From assembly GCA_905221605.1 (NCBI GenBank), contig CAJNDS010000458.1:553703-617702 (forward strand): 64,000 nt of DNA, read 5' to 3'. Below, in pieces: positions 59,083 through 64,000 of this stretch. Every line of letters begins with the position of its first letter. Position 1 is the first letter of the stretch. The notes under the pieces are model-generated. The model searched no databases and was not told the origin of the DNA. It worked only from the letters and a program-made list of their open reading frames with translations. The stretch comes from Symbiodinium natans (taxonomy: Eukaryota; Sar; Dinophyceae; Suessiales; Symbiodiniaceae). A program made the position numbers and the translations under genes.

Positions 59083-61329
59083 CTAAACCCTAAACCCTAA
59101 ACTTCCTAAACCCTAAACCCTAAACCCTAAACCCTAAATGTTAAACCCTAAATCCTAAACCCTAAAGCCTAAACCCTAAACCCTAAACCCTAAACCCTAA
59201 ACCCTAAACCCTAAACCCTAAACCCTAAACCCTAAACCCTAAACCCTAAACCCTAAGCCCTAAGCCCTAAACCCTAAACCCTAAACCCTAAACCCCAAAC
59301 CATCCCAATCCATGCCTTGCACCCGTGTACTTGGCGCAGGAGACCAACTTCTCCAAATCCATCCCGAGGCCTAGGGCTTTCGGGCAAGACTTTGGGGTTA
59401 GGGTTTAGCGATTATAGGGTTTTGGGTTTAGGGTTTTGAGTTTAGAACCAAACTGACGCTTCCTCCAATCCCTGAGCCCTAAGGTTTAGGGTTTAGGGTT
59501 GAGGGTTTTAAGGGGGAAACGCAAGCCTAAACCCTAAACCCTAAGCCCTAAACCCTAAACCCTAAACCGCCCTGAGGCCCAAAACCCCTAGGCCAGTCCC
59601 CGAAGCCACCCTAAACCCTTCGATGGCATGGCATTGCCGCGAATTTAGGCACCCTAAGCCCTAGGGTTTAGGGTTTTAGGGGTTTTGGGCTCTGGGGTTT
59701 TAGGGTTTAGGGGTTTGGGTTTAGGGTGTAGGGTATAGGGTTTAGGCTTGAGGGTTGAGGGCTCAGGGTTTAGCTCGAGTTAGGGTTTTAGGTTATAACC
59801 CTAAACCCTAAAAGCCCCAAACCCTGCAAGCCTTCAAGCTAAACCCTAAACCCTAAACCTTAAACCCTATGTAAGCCTTCAACCTAAACCCTAACCCTAA
59901 ACCCTATAGGGTTTAGCGTTTAGGGTTCAGGGGACCCGGGGGTTTTGTCGTTTCGGGTTTGTCGTTGCTAACTTTCCTGTTCGGTTCTCAGCTGGGGAGC
60001 CCCAGGCTGAATTGTCAGTTTTTCAGGAAAAACCGACAATTCCGCCCCAGGCGAACTTGTCTGATATTCAGGGTTTGGGGTTTAGGCGAGTAGGGTTGAG
60101 GGTTTAGGATTTACGGTTGAAAACAGGCTGAGGCCTGAAATTTCATAAATGCCCCAGCACAGGGTTTTAGGGTTTGGCGCTTAGGGTTAAGGGTCGAGGA
60201 TTTAGGGCTCAGGGCTGAGGGTTTAGGGATTATGGTTTAGGTTTTAGGGTCTAGTGTTTTGGGGTTCAAACTTCCTAAACCCTAAACTTCCTAAACCCTA
60301 AACCCTAAACCCTAAACCCTAAACCCTAAACCCTAAACCCTAAACCCTAAACCCTAAACCCCAAACCATCCCAATCCATGCCTTGCACCCGTGTACTTGG
60401 CGCAGGAGACCAACTTCTCCAAATCCATCCCGAGGCCTAGGGCTTTCGGGCAAGACTTTGGGGTTAGGGTTTAGCGATTATAGGGTTTTGGGTTTAGGGT
60501 TTTGAGTTTAGAACCAAACTGACGCTTCCTCCAATCCCTGAGCCCTAAGGTTTAGGGTTTAGGGTTGAGGGTTTTAAGGGGGAAACGCAAGCCTAAACCC
60601 TAAACCCCAAGCCCTAAACCCTAAACCCTAAACCGCCCTGAGGCCCAAAACCCCTAGGCCAGTCCCCGAAGCCACCCTAAACCCTTCGATGGCATGGCAT
60701 TGCCGCGAATTTAGGCACCCTAAGCCCTAGGGTTTAGGGTTTTAGGGGTTTTGGGCTCTGGGGTTTTAGGGTTTAGGGGTTTGGGTTTAGGGTGTAGGGT
60801 ATAGGGTTTAGGCTTGAGGGTTGAGGGCTCAGGGTTTAGCTCGAGTTAGGGTTTTAGGTTATAACCCTAAACCCTAAAAGCCCCAAACCCTGCAAGCCTT
60901 CAAGCTAAACCCTAAACCCTAAACCTTAAACCCTATGTAAGCCTTCAACCTAAACCCTAAACCCTAAACCCTATAGGGTTTAGCGTTTAGGGTTCAGGGG
61001 ACCCGGGGGTGTTTTGTCGTTTCGGGTTTGTCGTTGCTAACTTTCCTGTTCGATTCTCAGCTGGGGAGCCCCAGGCTGAATTGTCGGTTTTTCAGGAAAA
61101 ACCGACAATTCCGCCCCAGGCGAACTTGTCTGATTTTCAGGGTTTGGGGTTTAGGGTTGAGGGTTTAGGATTTACGGTTGAAAACAGGCTGAGGCCTGAA
61201 ATTTCATAAATGCCCCAGCACAGGGTTTTAGGGTTTGGCGCTTAGGGTTGAGGGTCGAGGATTTAGGGCTGAGGGCTGAGGGTTTAGGGATTATGGTTTA
61301 GGTTTTAGGGTCTAGTGTTTTGGGGTTCA
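59083..61329. repeat. Tandem duplication, unit about 1.06 kb
   Basis: Core 59291-60267 is repeated at 60357-61328 with only a few substitutions and small indels. The unit begins with CCTAAACTTCCTAAACCC and a CCCTAAA tract, and contains GACCAACTTCTCCAAATCCA and a hairpin (60010-60045; 61076-61112). It lies between two genes. Confidence 0.95.
61076..61112. other. Hairpin in duplicated unit (copy 2)
   Basis: AATTGTCGGTTTTT, loop CAGG, AAAAACCGACAATT: a perfect 14-bp stem that extends with one mismatch (GGCTG/CCGCC). Copy 1 has CAG for CGG in the left arm, giving one mismatch. Confidence 0.75.
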
Positions 61330-61490
61330 GGGTTTAGGATTGAGGCTTTAGGCTTTAGGGTGAAGGGTTTCGGAGCAGTCCTGGGTTGAAAAGGGTGAAG
61401 GGGTTTAGGCCTAGGGGTTTAGGCCTTAGGGTTTAGGGATTAGGGTTTCGGTTTTAGGGTTTGGGGTTTTGGCTTGCCTCAGTGCTGGCA

Positions 61491-61742
61491 ATGGAGCCGC
61501 GTGGACCCATGGAGCCAACTGCCTTGGGAACTGATGGCCGGGCAGCCTTCGAAGAGCCTTTCGGCTTTCGGCCACTGGGCGGCATCTTGGCAGAGATGCC
61601 AGACTTCGCAGAGATGCCACACACGGCGGATTCAGCACTCGCGCCAGACCCAGTCCATGATGACGGGCCCATGGGCAGGACCCACCTTCTGACAAAGACC
61701 CCTCCGAGCCAGCGGGACGAGTGGATGACAGCAGCTGCTGGA
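61491..61742 (+). CDS. First coding exon of a new gene, function unknown
   Basis: ATG at 61491 (MEPRGPMEPTALGTDGRAAF), 84 codons in phase 0, through EEPFGFRPLGGILAEMPDFA and SQRDEWMTAAAG, then donor GTGAGAGAGAGA, so the intron opens with a GA microsatellite before CCCTAAA units. No telomere repeat inside. Acidic and Pro/Met-rich; no domain recognised. The antisense frames are shadows. Confidence 0.62.
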
Positions 61743-61744
61743 GT

Positions 61745-61780
61745 GAGAGAGAGAGAGAGGGAGAGAGAGAGAGAGAGATC
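61745..61780. repeat. GA microsatellite at an intron start
   Basis: GAGAGAGAGA with one GGGA, directly after the donor. Confidence 0.95.
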
Positions 61781-61979
61781 CCTAAGCCCTACACCCTAAA
61801 ACCTCAACCCTGAACGAACCCGAATTCTTAAGCCCTAAGCCCTAAGGACCCTAAACCCTAAACCCTAAATGGAACCCTAAGCCCTAGGCCCTAAACCCTA
61901 AGGACCCTAAACCCTACCAACCCTAAACCCTAAGCCCTAAGCCCTAAGAACCCTAAACCCTAAACCCTAAATGGAACCC

Positions 61980-62335
61980 TAAACCCCAAGCCCTAAGCCT
62001 TAAACCCTAAGGACCCTAAACCCTATACCCTAAATGGAACCCTAAACCCTAAGGCCTACGTTGGCATTCGACGGCATAGGCCTTTGAGTGTGTTCAGGGC
62101 ACGGGGTTTGTGGTTACCCTAAACCCGAAACCCTAAATGGAACCCTATGCCGTCGAATGCCAACGTAGGGTTTAGGGCTTAGGGTTTAGGGCTCCATTTA
62201 AGGTATAGGGTTTAGGGTCCTTAGGGTTTCAGGCTTAGGGCTTGGGGCTTAGGGTTTCATTTAGGGTTTAGGGTAACCACAAACCCCGAGCCCTGAACAC
62301 ACCCAAAGGCCTATGCCGTCGAACGCCAACGTAGG
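61980..62335. repeat. Nested inverted repeats
   Basis: CCTACGTTGGCATTCGACGG CATAGGCCTTTGAGTGTGTT at 62050-62090 is complementary to 62285-62333, and its first 30 bp are also complementary to 62147-62170. The outer arms (TAAATGGAACCCTAAACCC and GGGCTCCATTTAAGGTATAG) pair as well. Three copies of the TTGGCATTCGACGGCATAGG core in one 300-bp region. Confidence 0.8.
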
Positions 62336-62609
62336 GTTTAGGCCTGAGGGTAGGGTGTGTTCAGCCCTAAGCCTTAAACCCTAATTAAGGACCCGAAACC
62401 CTAAAGCCTAAGCCCGACACCCAGCCCTAAAGCCCGAACCCTAAACCCTAAACCCTAAAGCCCGAACCCTAAACCCTACACTAGCGACGAGCGTCGAGCG
62501 CCTCGTACTTAAGGTTTAAGTCTAAGGGCTTAGGGTTTAGGAGCTCATTGTCGCTGCTGGGGTTTAGGGTTTAAGGTTTAGGGCCCTAAACCCTACACCC
62601 GAAGCGCAG

Positions 62610-62650
62610 GCCTGGCTTTTGCCTGTGCAGCAAGGGGCTCGCTTCGACAG
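62610..62650 (+). CDS. Candidate exon (AWLLPVQQGARFD)
   Basis: Acceptor GCGCAG after CCCTAAA units, frame AWLLPVQQGARFDR, GC donor (GCTTGG); open further through LGAFEGY to TAA. Probably the gene that starts at 61491. Confidence 0.5.
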
Positions 62651-62669
62651 GCTTGGAGCTTTTGAGGGC

Positions 62670-63310
62670 TATTAAGGGTATTAGGGGTAGTCGGGTTTCG
62701 GGCTCAGGGTTTCGGGTTCAAAAGTTTAGGTGGGTTCGGTGTAGGGTTGACGGTGGTGGGTTCGGTGTAGGGTTGACGGTTTAGGGCTTAGGGTTTCGGG
62801 CCTACGTGCTAGGGTTTAGGTTTGAGGGTTAGGCTCTAGGGTTTGGGGTAGGGCTAAGGCGTAGGGTTCAGCATCTATCGAAATTTTAAACGCAGAATGG
62901 TAAAGACTCATCTATACCACAAAGTAAGCACGATAGACGTCTAGGAAAATAGCCCGTGAACCCTAAGCACACCTGAGACTAACTAAGTACCCTGAAAACC
63001 CTAAGCCCTCGCCCTAAACCTAACACCTAACCCTAAAAACCCAATTGAAAAAATATGGTTCGATGTAGGGTCTAGGGTTTACTGGAGTTTAGGCCGTGGG
63101 GCATATTTCGTCAACAGCATATCTGTTGCCTACTATTTGTATATTAATGTTAAATGTAGGTTCGGTTGACACGTCTTGGTAGAGCTGCAGGAAACTAACC
63201 CTAAACCTTGAACACCGGTTTTTAGGGTTAGGACTCGGGTTGAGGGCCAGGGTTGAGGGTTTAGGAGTTACGGCTGTTTAGGGTTTAAGGGCTTTAGGGT
63301 TTAGGGTGCA
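62670..63310. other. Degenerate repeats and unassigned sequence
   Basis: TTTAGGG-like units, a duplicated 23-bp word GTGGGTTCGGTGTAGGGTTG (62751 and 62774 region), and AT-richer unique sequence near 62870-62960 and 63100-63190. No gene recognised. Confidence 0.5.
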
Positions 63311-63448
63311 TGCAGTTTTTATGAATCTAGCCTCGGCCGATTTGATTTTTTTACTGGCTTAGGATTTAGGGCGGCTGCTCTTACCTTAAACCTTGAACTG
63401 TACACCTTAAGCCCTCTAGTAGCACCGAGCTTCTATATTGACAATATA

Positions 63449-64000
63449 TAGATTCTAGATCAACAAGCTGAATCCTGACTTTAGACTAGGATGTAGATCA
63501 GTTTCATATAGATTCTACATCAACAAGCTGAATCCTCAATTTAGACTAGGATTAGATCAATTTTATATAGATTCTAGATCAACAAGTTGAATCCCACATT
63601 TAGACTAGGATTTATATCAATTTGATCTAAAACGTATGCAGAATAATCTACAGCCTGACGGACTAGATTTCAAATCGTTTTGACTTCAACGTAAATATGA
63701 ACCCCGTAGCTACGTGAGACGTGAGGCTTTCCTAGGATCCATCTAGACATTGTGTCCAAACCCCCACGTGGAGGACACCGCAACTACCGCAAGGAGACAC
63801 CTCAGGCCCAAGGTTTAGGGTTCAAGGTTTAGGGTTCAGGCTGTCATTGGTGTGCTGCGCAGGGTTTCCCTTTCCACCAAGCAAGCATTCAATCTAGCGT
63901 TAGATCCATAATGGGCTGAATCCTAACTCTAGACTAATATCTAGATCAATTTTAAATAGATTCTAGATCAAAAAGCTGAATCCTGACTTTAGACTAGGAT
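63449..64000. repeat. 60-bp tandem repeat family running off the window
   Basis: Units ATAGATTCTAGATCAACAAG then CTGAATCCTGACTTTAGACT then AGGAT(G)TAGATCA at 63449, 63509 and 63568 (periods 60 and 59), with further partial copies at 63902 and 63957 to the end. AT-rich and unrelated to the telomere-type repeat. Confidence 0.92.
63774..63812 (+). CDS. Candidate exon (DTATTARRHLRPK)
   Basis: AG at 63772-63773, 13 codons, donor GTTTAGGG. It lies between two blocks of the 60-bp repeat. Confidence 0.35.

Larger units (their letters stand above)
1..63310. repeat. Interspersed telomere-type repeats throughout
   Basis: Tracts of CCCTAAA or TTTAGGG, a few units to more than 100 bp, recur every few hundred bases up to about 63.3 kb, with many degenerate forms (CCCGAAA, CCCTGAA, TTCAGGG, TTGAGGG). 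Long clean tracts include 2893-2980, 7835-7925, 10943-11050, 15258-15350, 15625-15775, 20620-20712, 31650-31735, 35860-35985, 43953-44046, 57225-57332 and 59160-59290. They lie between exons, not at a chromosome end. Exons typically have CCCTAAA on the left and TTTAGGG on the right, so introns on the sense strand start T-rich and end C-rich. TTTAGGG is the telomere repeat type of dinoflagellates and plants. Confidence 0.97.

Noticed and set aside
1-64000. CRISPR array, bacterial operons, prophage, tRNA or rRNA genes
   Set aside because: No spaced direct repeats with unique spacers, no ribosome-binding-site-led long frames, and no tRNA or rRNA core sequence recognised by eye.

Overview
This window is nuclear DNA of a eukaryote, most likely a dinoflagellate (alveolate). 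The reasons are telomere-type TTTAGGG/CCCTAAA repeats packed into the introns, very short GC-rich exons, acceptors usually reading AG|G, and splice donors that are GT, GC or GA. That donor mix is seen directly: several donors other than GT are fixed by unbroken protein motifs read across the splice. There are no bacterial operons, no long open reading frames, no tRNA or rRNA that I can recognise, and no CRISPR. Every gene identified by homology lies on the + strand, which fits the one-directional gene arrays of dinoflagellates.

Layout. (1) 75-2645: 3' part of a cyclophilin (peptidyl-prolyl isomerase) gene in five exons, one of them 8 nt. (2) About 2.65-14 kb: no gene I can name. It holds telomere-type tracts, many small inverted-repeat elements, an AT-rich tract and a few exon-like islands. 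(3) About 14.2-48.5 kb: one very large gene for a carbamoyltransferase of the NodU/CmcH/TobZ family. The family motifs appear in the right order over more than 32 kb: LELER, HHHDGHA, GGCALN, PPAPSDCG, GRQ/EFGPR/ALGHRSLLA, YRPIAP, HFDGTAR, NTSFN, GKPIVNTA, LDYVLIE and a stop. (4) About 48.7-58.9 kb: a protein kinase gene (IVMEYCPAGDL ... HSKNVIHRDLKP) followed by glutamine-rich coiled-coil exons and a clear stop at 58898-58900. (5) 59.1-61.3 kb: spacer with a near-identical tandem duplication of about 1.06 kb. (6) 61491 onward: ATG-containing first exon of another gene. (7) After 63.3 kb: telomere-type repeats stop and a 60-bp tandem repeat begins, running off the window.

Most unusual is intron architecture. 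Introns commonly open with TTTAGGG-type repeats and close with CCCTAAA-type repeats on the sense strand, so the two ends are complementary and could fold together. The repeat GTTTAG itself contains a GT donor and an AG acceptor, and the array has stops in all frames every 21 nt. More than ten families of about 100-bp terminal-inverted-repeat elements also lie in the introns, and several end exactly where an exon begins, as expected for introners.

Limits: exon ends away from conserved motifs are estimates. With three donor types allowed, an open stretch can run past the true exon end, and antisense frames are often open too. Candidate exons without a recognised motif are marked as such.
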